64,000 bases of DNA from a virus, in IMG/VR virus record IMGVR_UViG_3300008114_000224, positions 1 to 64,000 of that record; one strand, 5' to 3'. Shown here piece after piece: positions 17,990 to 27,050 of the stretch. How positions within the stretch are numbered: position 1 is the first letter of the stretch; the number at the start of each line of letters is the position of its first letter. The notes under the pieces were generated by a model. The model was not told the origin of the DNA, ran no database searches, and worked only from the letters and a program-made list of their open reading frames with translations. Made by a program: the position numbers and the translations under genes.

Positions 17990-18843
17990 TGAATTTAAAA
18001 AAATCAATTAGAAGACAATTGTTAGAAATGGTAACTGAGGGTATGGACCCATCAGGATTACCTGACCACAAATATTACGCTTTTGATTGGGATGACAATG
18101 TAATGAATATGCCAACAAAAATTATGGTATTAGATGACAAAGATAATGAGATTGGTATGTCTACTGATGATTTTGCTGAATATAGAAACGAATTGGGTAA
18201 AAAACCATTTGTGTACAACGGAAAAACTATTGTTGGTTTTGCATCAAATCCTTTTAGAAATTTTAGAGGTGAGGGTGAAAGACAATTTTTGGTTGATGTA
18301 ATGTCGGCGAGTTTGGGACCATCATGGGATGATTTTGTTGAGTGTATTAATGGTGGGTCAATTTTTTCCATCATCACAGCTCGTGGACACAATCCGATGA
18401 TTTTAAAACAAGCGGTTTACAAACTCATCAAAAATAATGTGAGTGGTTTGGACCAAGAAAAATTGGTGGAATCATTAAAGAAATACCGTGATTTTACAGG
18501 TGAGGATATTAAAGATGACAATACAATGATTAAAGAATATTTGGACATGTGTCGTTTTCACCCTGTATCTTTCGGAACTGGTTCTGAAGCCAATCCTGAA
18601 GAAGGAAAAATAAACGCATTAAGAGAGTTTATCAGTTATTGTAAGGAACTTGCAAACAAGGTGGGGGGGAAAGTATTGTTCAAAAATGATGTGTCCAATA
18701 ATTTCGTGGTACCTTCAATAGGTTTCTCAGATGACGATGAAAGAAATGTGGAAAAAGTTAAAGAATTCTTAAATAAAGAATTTGGTCTAGAGCATCCAGT
18801 AACTACATATTTAACAAAAGCTCAAACTAAAACTAGATATTAA
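17989..18843 (+). CDS. HAD-superfamily hydrolase/phosphatase
   Basis: A 284-residue protein with HAD motifs. Motif I is AFDWDDNVM (nucleophile Asp33, general acid/base Asp35). Motif II is SIITARGH (Thr at about 130). A candidate motif IV is FSDDDERN (about 245). HAD enzymes hydrolyse phosphate esters through a phospho-Asp intermediate. In T4-like phages related folds act as 3'-phosphatases or nucleotidases, but the substrate is not clear here. The first 18 residues (LKKSIRRQLLEMVTEG) form a basic amphipathic helix unlike the rest and could be a packaging or targeting tag. It lies between the sheath and tube genes, an unusual place for an enzyme. Confidence 0.75.
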   Translation: MNLKKSIRRQLLEMVTEGMDPSGLPDHKYYAFDWDDNVMNMPTKIMVLDDKDNEIGMSTDDFAEYRNELGKKPFVYNGKTIVGFASNPFRNFRGEGERQFLVDVMSASLGPSWDDFVECINGGSIFSIITARGHNPMILKQAVYKLIKNNVSGLDQEKLVESLKKYRDFTGEDIKDDNTMIKEYLDMCRFHPVSFGTGSEANPEEGKINALREFISYCKELANKVGGKVLFKNDVSNNFVVPSIGFSDDDERNVEKVKEFLNKEFGLEHPVTTYLTKAQTKTRY

Positions 18844-18908
18844 ATATTTAAATAAATAATAAACTAGAACGCCTAGATAATATAAGAGAAAAAATTTGGA
18901 TAATCAAG

Positions 18909-18915
18909 TATTTAT
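18909..18915 (+). promoter_or_regulatory. TATTTAT element before tail tube
   Basis: Lies 41 nt before the tube ATG within a 113-bp intergenic gap that is otherwise A/T-rich and empty. Confidence 0.5.
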
Positions 18916-18956
18916 AGGTAAATAAACTAAAATAACTAAAACAAAAATATAATAAA

Positions 18957-19445
18957 ATGGCTGACTTATTAATGAAAATGCCCGACCCGTATGAACCAAA
19001 ACGTAAAAACCGATTTATTTTAACGTTTCCTACTTCATTGGGTATTAATTCTTGGTATGTAGAATCTGCTGCCAGACCAAAAATAACAATTGCATCAAAA
19101 GAAATTCCTTTCTTAAATACCAAAACTTATGTTGCTGGTATGTTTGAGTGGGGAACAATTGGTGTTACTTTCCGTGACCCTATTGGACCATCAGCTGCTC
19201 AAGCTCTTATGGAATGGGTTCGTTTACACGCTGAATCAGTAACAGGTCGTATGGGATATGCTGCTGGTTACAAAAAGGATATTACTTTGGAAATGTTAGA
19301 CCCGACAGGTGTTGCGGTTGAAAAATGGATTTTACAAGGTTGTTTCCTAACAGACGTGGACTTTCAGGGTGTGTCTTATACTGATGACGGTTTACAAACC
19401 ATCTCAGCAACACTTCGTCCTGATAGATGTATCTTAGTTTATTAA
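18957..19445 (+). CDS. 19: Tail tube protein (gp19-like)
   Basis: A 162-residue protein, the same size as T4 gp19 (163). The start DPYEPKRKNRFILTFP, the middle FEWGTIGVTFRDPIGPSAAQ and the end SYTDDGLQTISATLRPDRC are typical of T4-type tubes. Hexamers stack to make the inner tube through which DNA passes. The gene has its own TATTTAT element and a strong terminator directly after it, as expected for a highly expressed, separately regulated transcript. Confidence 0.95.
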   Translation: MADLLMKMPDPYEPKRKNRFILTFPTSLGINSWYVESAARPKITIASKEIPFLNTKTYVAGMFEWGTIGVTFRDPIGPSAAQALMEWVRLHAESVTGRMGYAAGYKKDITLEMLDPTGVAVEKWILQGCFLTDVDFQGVSYTDDGLQTISATLRPDRCILVY

Positions 19446-19481
19446 TATTTCATTTACAAAAAACAAAGTCAGTTTATATTT

Positions 19482-19510
19482 AAAGCCAGGGGTAATCCTT
19501 GGCTTTTTTT
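19482..19510 (+). terminator. Factor-independent terminator after tail tube
   Basis: A 10-bp stem (AAAGCCAGGG / CCTTGGCTTT region with one G-T wobble) with a 5-nt loop is followed by a run of T. The T-run touches the ATG of the next gene at 19511, so the gp26-like gene depends on read-through or an unseen promoter. Confidence 0.85.
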
Positions 19511-20263
19511 ATGGAAAACGAAATACAATACGGACAAATGAATTTTAACTTACCACACGATGTGGTACCACTACCTTCACAAGGTTTATTTTATAAAAAT
19601 AAAAAGAAATCGGTTAAGGTTGGATATTTGACGGCCCAAGATGAAAATCTGCTAATGAGTTCAAATAGTGATAATGTGATTAATCAATTATTGAAATCAA
19701 AAATTTACGAACCTGATTTTAGGATTGATGAAATGTTAGGTGGTGATATTGAAGCTATTTTACTTTTTTTAAGAAATACCGCATTTGGAACAAAATATAT
19801 ATTGTCATCATATGACCCAAAAACAAATCAAAGATTTGATGCTGAGGTTGATTTGAGCGAATTAAATATAAAAAAAGTTGACCTAACACCTGACCAAGAA
19901 GGTCTGTTTGAAACAACATTACCCACTTCAAAAGATATTGTTAAACTAAAACTTTTAACATATGGTGAAGAGAACATGATTGACAAGGAAATGGAAATCT
20001 ACCCAAAAAGTATGATAGCACCAATTATTACAAGAAAGTTGGAAGCTCAGATTATTTCAATAAATGGTAGTTCGGATAGAGAATCTATTGTAAAGTATGT
20101 TCAACAAATGCCAATTGCCGATTCTAAATTTATTAGAAAATTTTTAAAAGAGGTTGAGCCAAGATTGGATTTAACCAAACAAGTCAGAACCCCGTCAGGA
20201 GAAATAATTGACATCACTGTCAATTTTGGGGTAGACTTTTTTCGCCCTTTCTTCGGAGTATAA
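19511..20263 (+). CDS. 26: Baseplate hub assembly / tail chaperone protein, gp26-like
   Basis: A 250-residue protein from the ATG; an in-frame TTG 12 nt upstream lies inside the terminator T-run and is less likely. The features PSQGLFYKNKKKSVKVGYLTA, LMSSN, LLKSKI, a GDIEAILLFLRNTAFG helix, VDLSELNIKK and the ending FFRPFFG match the T4 baseplate protein family of gp26 (PF12322-like). It lies directly before the tape measure, the usual place of tail assembly chaperones. A +1 frameshift near its end probably adds a C-terminal extension in a fraction of products. Confidence 0.7.
   Translation: MENEIQYGQMNFNLPHDVVPLPSQGLFYKNKKKSVKVGYLTAQDENLLMSSNSDNVINQLLKSKIYEPDFRIDEMLGGDIEAILLFLRNTAFGTKYILSSYDPKTNQRFDAEVDLSELNIKKVDLTPDQEGLFETTLPTSKDIVKLKLLTYGEENMIDKEMEIYPKSMIAPIITRKLEAQIISINGSSDRESIVKYVQQMPIADSKFIRKFLKEVEPRLDLTKQVRTPSGEIIDITVNFGVDFFRPFFGV
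20237..20243 (+). promoter_or_regulatory. Candidate +1 ribosomal frameshift site (TTTTTTC)
   Basis: In the gp26-like frame the codons are GAC TTT TTT CGC. Phe-tRNA on the second TTT can slip +1 onto TTC, a better match for its GAA anticodon, while the rare CGC codon waits in the A site. The +1 frame is open from 20235 to the stop at 20421. Confidence 0.55.
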
Positions 20264-20423
20264 AAAAATACTATTAGACGAAACATTTTTTTTAGTTAAA
20301 AACGCTAACTTTTCATATGTTGATATTATGAATATGCCAACATATGAAAGAAAATATTTTATTGGTAAGGTTCTTCAAGAACACGATATGATTATGGAGG
20401 CTCGTGAAAAATCCAATAAATAA
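20241..20423 (+). CDS. Frameshift extension of the gp26-like chaperone
   Basis: A +1-frame reading region of about 59 residues after the slip site. It contains ETFFLVKNANFSYVDIMNMP followed by TYERKYFIGKVLQEHD. This resembles the short second product (T part) of tail assembly chaperones: a Phe/Tyr patch, then MPxYERxxFI. The first in-frame ATG (20328) lies after half of this conserved part, so independent initiation would lose it. The frame ends 11 nt before the tape measure ATG. Confidence 0.6.
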   Translation, partial: FALSSEYKKILLDETFFLVKNANFSYVDIMNMPTYERKYFIGKVLQEHDMIMEAREKSNK

Positions 20424-20430
20424 TATTTAT
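20424..20430 (+). promoter_or_regulatory. TATTTAT element before tape measure
   Basis: Lies 4 nt upstream of the tape measure ATG and overlaps the last base of the extension's stop codon region. If it acts as a -10 box, the mRNA would be nearly leaderless. Confidence 0.45.
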
Positions 20431-20434
20431 TATT

Positions 20435-22033
20435 ATGGCAGGAGAAAACGAAGTAACCCAAACAACCACACAAGTAACAGGACTTGCAGCCGAACTTGAA
20501 AAGGTTGGTAAGATATCTGAAAGATTAAAAGGTAATTTTAAAGAAACTCTTAACACGGTATCAAATTTTGATACCAAGTTAATTTCTGGTGCCAGAAATT
20601 TAGGACAAAGTGCTGCTTACGCAAAAAGTGTTGAAAACGAATTAGGAAGAGCCGCTGTTAATGTAATCAAAATGGGTGGGTCTTTGGAAGGTGTTATTAA
20701 AACATTTACCGAAATTAATTCACAAATAGGTAGAACAACATATTTGTCTCAACAATTTTATGAAAATGTTGAAGCAATTGAAAAATACGGTGTTAAAGGT
20801 GAGACTATTAATTCTTTTGTTAAGTTCTTTGATAAAGTTGGTGGTGGTATGGATGCCGCCACAGAAAAACAAATTCAATTAGTTAACACGGCAAAGGCGT
20901 ATGGATTAAATGTCGGTAAATTTCTTGGTACCGTCGGTGAAAAATTAGATATAGTAAACAAGTATGGTTTTCCAAAAGGTGTTTCAGATTTAGCGTCAAT
21001 GGTCGCCAAATCACAACTTTTAGGTGATACATTGAGTGTTGCTCAAGGTTTTGCTGACCAAATTATGGATAGTCCGGAAAAAGCTTACGAATACGCCGCA
21101 CAACTTCAAACACTGGGTGGTTCATTTTCACAACTTGGAGATGGTGCTCAGTTATTGTACATGGCACAAAACGACTTAAAAGGATTAAATGACCAATTAA
21201 TTAACGCAACTAGAGGTATTGCAACATTTAATGAAGAAACTGGTCAATTTGAAATAAGTGCTAATGAAAGATTAAGATTAAGGGGATTAAAAAATTTAGG
21301 CATTGAATCTAAAGAAATTGAGGAGACCGCTTTAAAATTAGCCAAACAAGAAAAAATTATAAGTCAATTCCAATTTAAACCACAGTTTGAGGGATTATCT
21401 AAAGAAGAACAAGAAACACTTGCAGGTTATGCTCAACTACAAAAAGGTGGAGTTGTAACAATTGAAGGTCAAGATATTGGTGGGTTAAGTCCTGATAAAG
21501 TAAAAGAAATTTTATCAAATATACAAGGTTCAGGTAGTGAATTAAAAAATAATACAGAAGCTAATATTGATAGTATACAACGAAATTTATCCGCAACAGA
21601 ATCGGTTATTTCAGCTAATAATCAGTTAACAAACGCATTTTCAATGGCAACTTTAAAGGCTGGTAATTTTTCAACTACATTAGAAGGTTACACAGGTGTG
21701 GTTGTTAAGGCTCAAGAACAAGTAAAAAACATTTTAGATAAATCAATTGAAGGAGGTACTAAAATACTTGGTGATTTAAAAACATCTTTTTCTGCTGGTG
21801 ATAAGGATACTTTTTTAGATAGAATAAATGAATACACACAAGCGGTTTCTAAAGATAAATTTATTAAAGTTGAGGGTAATCCGGTAATTGATGTTAAGGT
21901 TACGGGTATTGATGTTGGATTGTCAGATGTTATTAAAACACATATTGCGAATGAGATTGCAAAATCAATCAAGGTAAGCGCATCAGATAGTAGTGGATAT
22001 AGTGTTGGCTCGTCATCACCTGGTAAAAAATAA
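20435..22033 (+). CDS. Tail tape measure protein (gp29-like)
   Basis: A 532-residue, mainly alpha-helical protein, similar in length to T4 gp29 (590). Helical heptad-like stretches run from residue 15 to about 420. Features include EYAAQLQTLGGSFSQLGDG (about 210-230), seen in tape measure proteins of large contractile phages, and a Thr/Gln-rich N-terminus. The C-terminus is Ser/Gly-rich and ends in basic residues. It sets tail length and is threaded inside the tube. Its position right after the chaperone pair and before large hub/baseplate genes fits this role. Confidence 0.7.
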   Translation: MAGENEVTQTTTQVTGLAAELEKVGKISERLKGNFKETLNTVSNFDTKLISGARNLGQSAAYAKSVENELGRAAVNVIKMGGSLEGVIKTFTEINSQIGRTTYLSQQFYENVEAIEKYGVKGETINSFVKFFDKVGGGMDAATEKQIQLVNTAKAYGLNVGKFLGTVGEKLDIVNKYGFPKGVSDLASMVAKSQLLGDTLSVAQGFADQIMDSPEKAYEYAAQLQTLGGSFSQLGDGAQLLYMAQNDLKGLNDQLINATRGIATFNEETGQFEISANERLRLRGLKNLGIESKEIEETALKLAKQEKIISQFQFKPQFEGLSKEEQETLAGYAQLQKGGVVTIEGQDIGGLSPDKVKEILSNIQGSGSELKNNTEANIDSIQRNLSATESVISANNQLTNAFSMATLKAGNFSTTLEGYTGVVVKAQEQVKNILDKSIEGGTKILGDLKTSFSAGDKDTFLDRINEYTQAVSKDKFIKVEGNPVIDVKVTGIDVGLSDVIKTHIANEIAKSIKVSASDSSGYSVGSSSPGKK

Positions 22034-22055
22034 GAATAAAAAATCCTGTTACATC

Positions 22056-22062
22056 TATTTAT
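22056..22062 (+). promoter_or_regulatory. TATTTAT element before the 1551-residue gene
   Basis: Sense-strand element 15 nt before the ATG, in the 44-bp gap after the tape measure gene. Confidence 0.45.
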
Positions 22063-22077
22063 TAGAAACAGTATAAG

Positions 22078-25000
22078 ATGGCAGACAGCTTATTATCATT
22101 TTCAGCATCCGAACAATTTAGAAAACGATTGATTGTTTCTAATTTAGAGCCTTATTTTGTAAAAGGTTCTTCAACACAAACTGTACCCAAAAATCTTACG
22201 TATACTAAAGAAACAACGTGGATTGATGTTCCTTTAATTAATCAGCCAGACATGGTTGATACTGGTGTTTCAGAAAAAAAACGACTATATACCGTCAATC
22301 AATATGGTCCTGAAGGTGGTTATAAAACTAGTGCCAACAATGAAGTTATTGTAAATAATTCTAACGAAGGTGAATTTAATTTTACAAGTCCACAAACAAA
22401 AAAATTCGATGAATCACAATTTTTACAAAAAAATCTAATTACCAAAAACTTATTTGGACCACAAGATGGATGGGGTGATGCATCATCAGAGTTAGAATTA
22501 ATAATTAGACAATTAACAACAAGAGCAGAATATTACACATATAAAGCTTCAAGTTATTCACCAATAAACATATTATTAAGTAAAGACCCAACAGGTACCT
22601 TAGGTACATTATCACAGGATTCCGCACTGGCACAAATTGGTGCAACCAATCTAAGAAAACTATTTGAAGCGTCGATTGCTTTTGAAACACTTCAACAAAC
22701 TGTAGGTAGAGCAAACTTCCTTCAAACAGGAAGTGACCCATATAGAATTTTAAATTTAATAACAGGTAGACAACCACTTATTGAACCTGATTGGCACATA
22801 ACTGTACCCGATAGTTTTGTGGGTAAGGGATTGGATTTTATATCAAGAGTCACAGGTGTTTATTCACCATACTCATATATACCTGGTGATTATTTTAACA
22901 ACGTTGGAAAAAAAAGTGTGTTGAACCAAACAGTAAATGCGGTATCAAGACTTTTTGGTTTTCCTGCAGTATTACCAAGTAAAAAAAGTTCATCAGATGT
23001 ATTTTTAGCTTACACAAGTGGTGGAACAAGAAAAGTACTTTTTAATAATTTATCATTAAACTATTATACACCTGACTACAAAGCCAATTTCCTAAGTAAT
23101 TTAAATTTAACCGCACCTAAAGGAAACTACTACATTGGTAGTAGAACATCAGAACCATTAGATATTTTATCACCTTCAGGACAAATTCCTGTTAACCAAT
23201 TTGGTGTTGAGGTTGAAACAAACGTATACGGACCAAGTAACTTAGGTAAGTTATATGAAAACAATGTTGATTTTAAATTTGGATTAAATCAAACACCAAC
23301 CATAGAGGGCGGTGGTGTACAAGGTGGATTCACATGGGTATCACCAAAATACAAAGGAAACGCAGGATTTAAAGTTGGTGTTGGTGGTGACATTAAAGGA
23401 CAAGACACAGGATACCAACCAATTGCTGCGAACTATACAAGAAGTGAATCAACCGAATACCCACTTAAACAAGGTGGTATTTTGGATGATACACAAAGAT
23501 TAATTAATTCACAACCCGCTGGTTCAAAAAGATTACAGCACGTTGGTAACGCCATTGACCAAGTATCTAAGGTGTTTAACGATGGATATAAGGAAATAAC
23601 AAAAGGTTCAAGGGTAATTAGATACACCGACAACAATGGTGTGTTTAAAGGAGAAGAATACGGTAGAGTATTTGCCAAAGACATTCCATATTATGACAAC
23701 CAAAAGTTGGTAAGAAGTGATGGTAACATTAGAAAAAACCCATATTCAATCTTAGACAAGACATATAACTTAAATATGTACCCAACATCAGGTCCCGATT
23801 CAACAACTTTAGAAGGGGGGCAAGTTAAGAAGTATATGTTGTCATTAGAAAACCTTGCTTGGAGAACATCAAGAAGACCTGGTTTTAGATACACCGATTT
23901 AGCGGAATCAGAAAGAGGTCCTAATGGTGGTAGAGTTATGTGGTTTCCACCATATGATTTAACATTCGCCGAAAACAACTCGGTTCAATGGGAAGGAAAC
24001 TCTTTTTTAGGAAGACCTGAAGAAATATATACCTATAAGAATACAAGTAGAGGTGGTACTTTGGGTTTTAAAGTAATAGTTGACCATCCGTCTGTAATGA
24101 ATTTGTTGGTGAATAGGGTTTTGAGTAATACAGCTTCGAGTCAAATTGCTGACCAAGTTATTGATTCATTCTTTGCTGGACTAACCAAATTTGATATTTA
24201 CGAATTATCTAAAAGATATAATAACTTTTCGACAACAGAACTATCTAAAATTCAACAGATTATAAACGGTTCGGGTAACCCAGAAAAAATTAAAGACGTT
24301 ATTAATCAATCTTTGAATATTGGTGGGGACGCAGCTGGTGGTTCATTAAGCTCAAACTCAAATGTTGGACAACAAGTATATACGCCACAACTAAGTGGTT
24401 ATAAGTCAACACAATTTTATTTTGATTATAACGATGGTGGTGGAGGAAACTACTCAAACAATGTTGTAACATATACAACAAGTGGTAATTTCAGTAAAAT
24501 AGCACCAACACAACAAACTCTAATTTCATCTTCTGAAAACGCTCTAACTGCGTTCACCGAAAATATTAAAACGGTCTTATCATCAAACGCTAATGTAAAA
24601 ATTGAAATTAGATTACGTTCAAACGTGTCTTATAATGAGGGAAATAGAATTGATTCGGAAAGAAATACATGTATTGAAGACACAATAAAATCTTTAATAA
24701 ACAACGACAAGAGAGTAAAAATTTCAAAAAGTAATGGTTCTGTTGACGAGACTATACAACCAATTAATTATAAGTGTAGCACAGAAACAACTGACCAATA
24801 CGGTGCTGGACCTGTTGGATGTAGAAGGGTTATTATTGAGGACATTATTGAGACCCCACTGCCAAACATCAACAATCCAAACGGAGGTGTTGAAACAGGT
24901 CCAATATCAGTTATTGATAGATTATTGTCTGAAACACAAAGACAAAATGGAAACAACAATAACAACCCAAGTGTACCAACACAAGAATCAATTAACAAAC

Positions 25001-26733
25001 AGGTTATTAGAAAACTACTAAGTGAGGCTGATTACTTCAAATTTATGAAAGAAAGTAATCCTTTTGTTTATGATTCTTTGAAAGAAAAATTAAAATATTT
25101 TCATCCAGCGTTTCACTCAATGACACCTGAGGGTTTGAACGAAAGATTAACTTTCTTGTTACAATGTACAAGACCTGGTGACACCGTCCCAACCAAACAA
25201 GCTGGCGGTACACTAAAGGACACAGATGCAAGAAATACTTCGTTTGGTGCACCCCCAATTTGTGTGTTGAGAATTGGTGATTTTTACCATTCTAAAGTCG
25301 TTATTGACAGTTGTAATTTTTCATATGAGGATGGTAAATTTGATTTGAACCCTGAGGGTATTGGTGTTCAACCGATGATTGTTAGTGTTTCAATGGGTTT
25401 CAAGTTTATTGGTGGTCAAGGATTAAAAGGACCAGTCGACGAATTACAAAATGCTTTGTCGTTTAATTTCTTTGCAAATACAGAGATGTATGACGATAGA
25501 GCGACAGATTCTTCACAAATTTCCGCATTTAATAAAGAATTTATTGAAAAAACAGAACCTACAGGTGACACCCCTAAAAATACAAACACAAATCTTCAAA
25601 ACGAAGGTGGAACTACTATTGGTTCTGTAGAGGGTAAATTTCAAAATAGTGGAACAAGTGTTAATGTTGCATATAAAGAAATTGTTAATGACTTTATAAA
25701 AAGTTTTGATAACTTTACAAGTGGTGAATTTAACAAACTAAAACAAATTAGTGAACAATATAACAGTGGTATATTAATGTTATATACAAAAGACCGTGAT
25801 TACAAATTTGGCAAGATGAATGAATTTGGTGCCCCATCGGCAACACAAACCGATTTGACAATTTTTGGTAAATCAACGTTTGAAAGTAAAATCGATACTT
25901 TATTTAGTGGATTACTAAACGACATCAATAACAATTCACTAACCATTCAACAAGAAATGTTAAAGCAAAACTTTAAATCTATTGACCAAACCAATTTTAA
26001 CAACCAATTGAAAAAATTAGTTAACGATTATAAAGTGGCGTTTACGGACAAACTGGTAAACACAAGTAATGAATTATCCAAGATTCAATTAGAGATGACA
26101 AGAAATATAGATAAATTAAACTATGTAGTTCAAACATTAGATGGTTATATTGATACTAAGGGTGTTGCAAAAATTTATACAATAGATAGTGCAACAACTG
26201 TAACTGAAATTGGTACTGTTATGAACACTTATTCACCATTAATTAATTTATTAGAAAACAATTTAGAAACCAAAAAAATAATAACATCAACATATACTGA
26301 TGACCAAACTTATGTTTTAGAGGGTGGTAGTTTTCCAACAAACACCGCAGATAAAAGATTCTTTTTAGTTTTCGGATGGCAATTAGCGAATAATTACAAA
26401 GCGTTTGAAACACAAGTTACAGGTTCGTTTACAACTAAAGATTGGACAAAATTTATTAGCGAAAGTTTAACTAAAAATTATAAAGTACCAGCTGATAATG
26501 AAAAAAAGAAAATGAGTCAAATTTTTTCAGATTATGACAAAGCCTTTAATAAAGGCAGTAATAAAGCGTATGTGCCAGGTGATGTAACAACATTAATTAA
26601 AGAGAAAAGAAAAACAGGTTTGACCCTTAAAACATCACCAACGGATACTGAAATAAGTAGATTAAAAGACCTTTATACGGGACAAAACCGTAATGAGGAA
26701 AAAAATACATTCAATGGTAAAGTAATATTCTAA
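22078..26733 (+). CDS. Large tail/baseplate protein with OmpA-like segment
   Basis: A 1551-residue protein, not a recognised T4 protein. The first 730 residues are Asn/Ser/Tyr-rich and beta-like. Around residues 780-930 is a segment that resembles OmpA-type peptidoglycan-binding domains: FYFDYNDGG, then a helix with NIKTVLSSNANVKIEIRLRS, ERNTCIEDTIKSL, and the ending CRRVIIEDI. Residues about 1010-1150 carry a compact, possibly enzymatic or tube-like region (CVLRIGDFYHSKVVIDSCNF, then VSMGFKFIGGQG). The C-terminal 350 residues are helical. Its stop overlaps the gp53 ATG. It is probably a hub-proximal baseplate component. Confidence 0.6.
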   Translation: MADSLLSFSASEQFRKRLIVSNLEPYFVKGSSTQTVPKNLTYTKETTWIDVPLINQPDMVDTGVSEKKRLYTVNQYGPEGGYKTSANNEVIVNNSNEGEFNFTSPQTKKFDESQFLQKNLITKNLFGPQDGWGDASSELELIIRQLTTRAEYYTYKASSYSPINILLSKDPTGTLGTLSQDSALAQIGATNLRKLFEASIAFETLQQTVGRANFLQTGSDPYRILNLITGRQPLIEPDWHITVPDSFVGKGLDFISRVTGVYSPYSYIPGDYFNNVGKKSVLNQTVNAVSRLFGFPAVLPSKKSSSDVFLAYTSGGTRKVLFNNLSLNYYTPDYKANFLSNLNLTAPKGNYYIGSRTSEPLDILSPSGQIPVNQFGVEVETNVYGPSNLGKLYENNVDFKFGLNQTPTIEGGGVQGGFTWVSPKYKGNAGFKVGVGGDIKGQDTGYQPIAANYTRSESTEYPLKQGGILDDTQRLINSQPAGSKRLQHVGNAIDQVSKVFNDGYKEITKGSRVIRYTDNNGVFKGEEYGRVFAKDIPYYDNQKLVRSDGNIRKNPYSILDKTYNLNMYPTSGPDSTTLEGGQVKKYMLSLENLAWRTSRRPGFRYTDLAESERGPNGGRVMWFPPYDLTFAENNSVQWEGNSFLGRPEEIYTYKNTSRGGTLGFKVIVDHPSVMNLLVNRVLSNTASSQIADQVIDSFFAGLTKFDIYELSKRYNNFSTTELSKIQQIINGSGNPEKIKDVINQSLNIGGDAAGGSLSSNSNVGQQVYTPQLSGYKSTQFYFDYNDGGGGNYSNNVVTYTTSGNFSKIAPTQQTLISSSENALTAFTENIKTVLSSNANVKIEIRLRSNVSYNEGNRIDSERNTCIEDTIKSLINNDKRVKISKSNGSVDETIQPINYKCSTETTDQYGAGPVGCRRVIIEDIIETPLPNINNPNGGVETGPISVIDRLLSETQRQNGNNNNNPSVPTQESINKQVIRKLLSEADYFKFMKESNPFVYDSLKEKLKYFHPAFHSMTPEGLNERLTFLLQCTRPGDTVPTKQAGGTLKDTDARNTSFGAPPICVLRIGDFYHSKVVIDSCNFSYEDGKFDLNPEGIGVQPMIVSVSMGFKFIGGQGLKGPVDELQNALSFNFFANTEMYDDRATDSSQISAFNKEFIEKTEPTGDTPKNTNTNLQNEGGTTIGSVEGKFQNSGTSVNVAYKEIVNDFIKSFDNFTSGEFNKLKQISEQYNSGILMLYTKDRDYKFGKMNEFGAPSATQTDLTIFGKSTFESKIDTLFSGLLNDINNNSLTIQQEMLKQNFKSIDQTNFNNQLKKLVNDYKVAFTDKLVNTSNELSKIQLEMTRNIDKLNYVVQTLDGYIDTKGVAKIYTIDSATTVTEIGTVMNTYSPLINLLENNLETKKIITSTYTDDQTYVLEGGSFPTNTADKRFFLVFGWQLANNYKAFETQVTGSFTTKDWTKFISESLTKNYKVPADNEKKKMSQIFSDYDKAFNKGSNKAYVPGDVTTLIKEKRKTGLTLKTSPTDTEISRLKDLYTGQNRNEEKNTFNGKVIF

Positions 26734-27050
26734 TGGATTACTATAATAGATACGGACAATTTTTATTAAACGGTGAGCAAACCGTTGTTCCTGGTTTGAA
26801 TTTACCAAGAAAAAGTACCGACATCAAATATGTCTTCAGAGCGGGTGTAAGTAGATTAGATAAAATTAGTCAAGAATATTATGGTTCACCATTTTTTAAT
26901 TGGTTGATTTTACAAGCAAACCAAGAATATGGTAGTTTAGAGTGGGACATTCCTGATAATTCAATTATTATAATTCCGTATCCTTTGGTTACATCACTTC
27001 AGGATTATAATAACGCTGTACAAACAAGATTCTATTATTATGGCAGATAA
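26733..27050 (+). CDS. 53: Baseplate wedge protein, gp53-like (LysM fold)
   Basis: A 105-residue protein. The stretch AGVSRLDKISQEYYGSPFFN, then WLILQANQ and IPDNSIIIIPYPL, is the LysM-like pattern of phage gp53 wedge proteins. These join neighbouring wedges around the hub in T4. It is shorter than T4 gp53 (196). It overlaps both neighbours (start codon within the previous stop, end 11 bp into the hub gene), so it belongs to one translation-coupled baseplate operon. Confidence 0.7.
   Translation: MDYYNRYGQFLLNGEQTVVPGLNLPRKSTDIKYVFRAGVSRLDKISQEYYGSPFFNWLILQANQEYGSLEWDIPDNSIIIIPYPLVTSLQDYNNAVQTRFYYYGR

Noticed and set aside
18844-18956. CTAG...CTAG inverted repeat in the gap before the tail tube
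   Set aside because: Only four base pairs with a 5-nt spacer; too short to support a terminator or operator.
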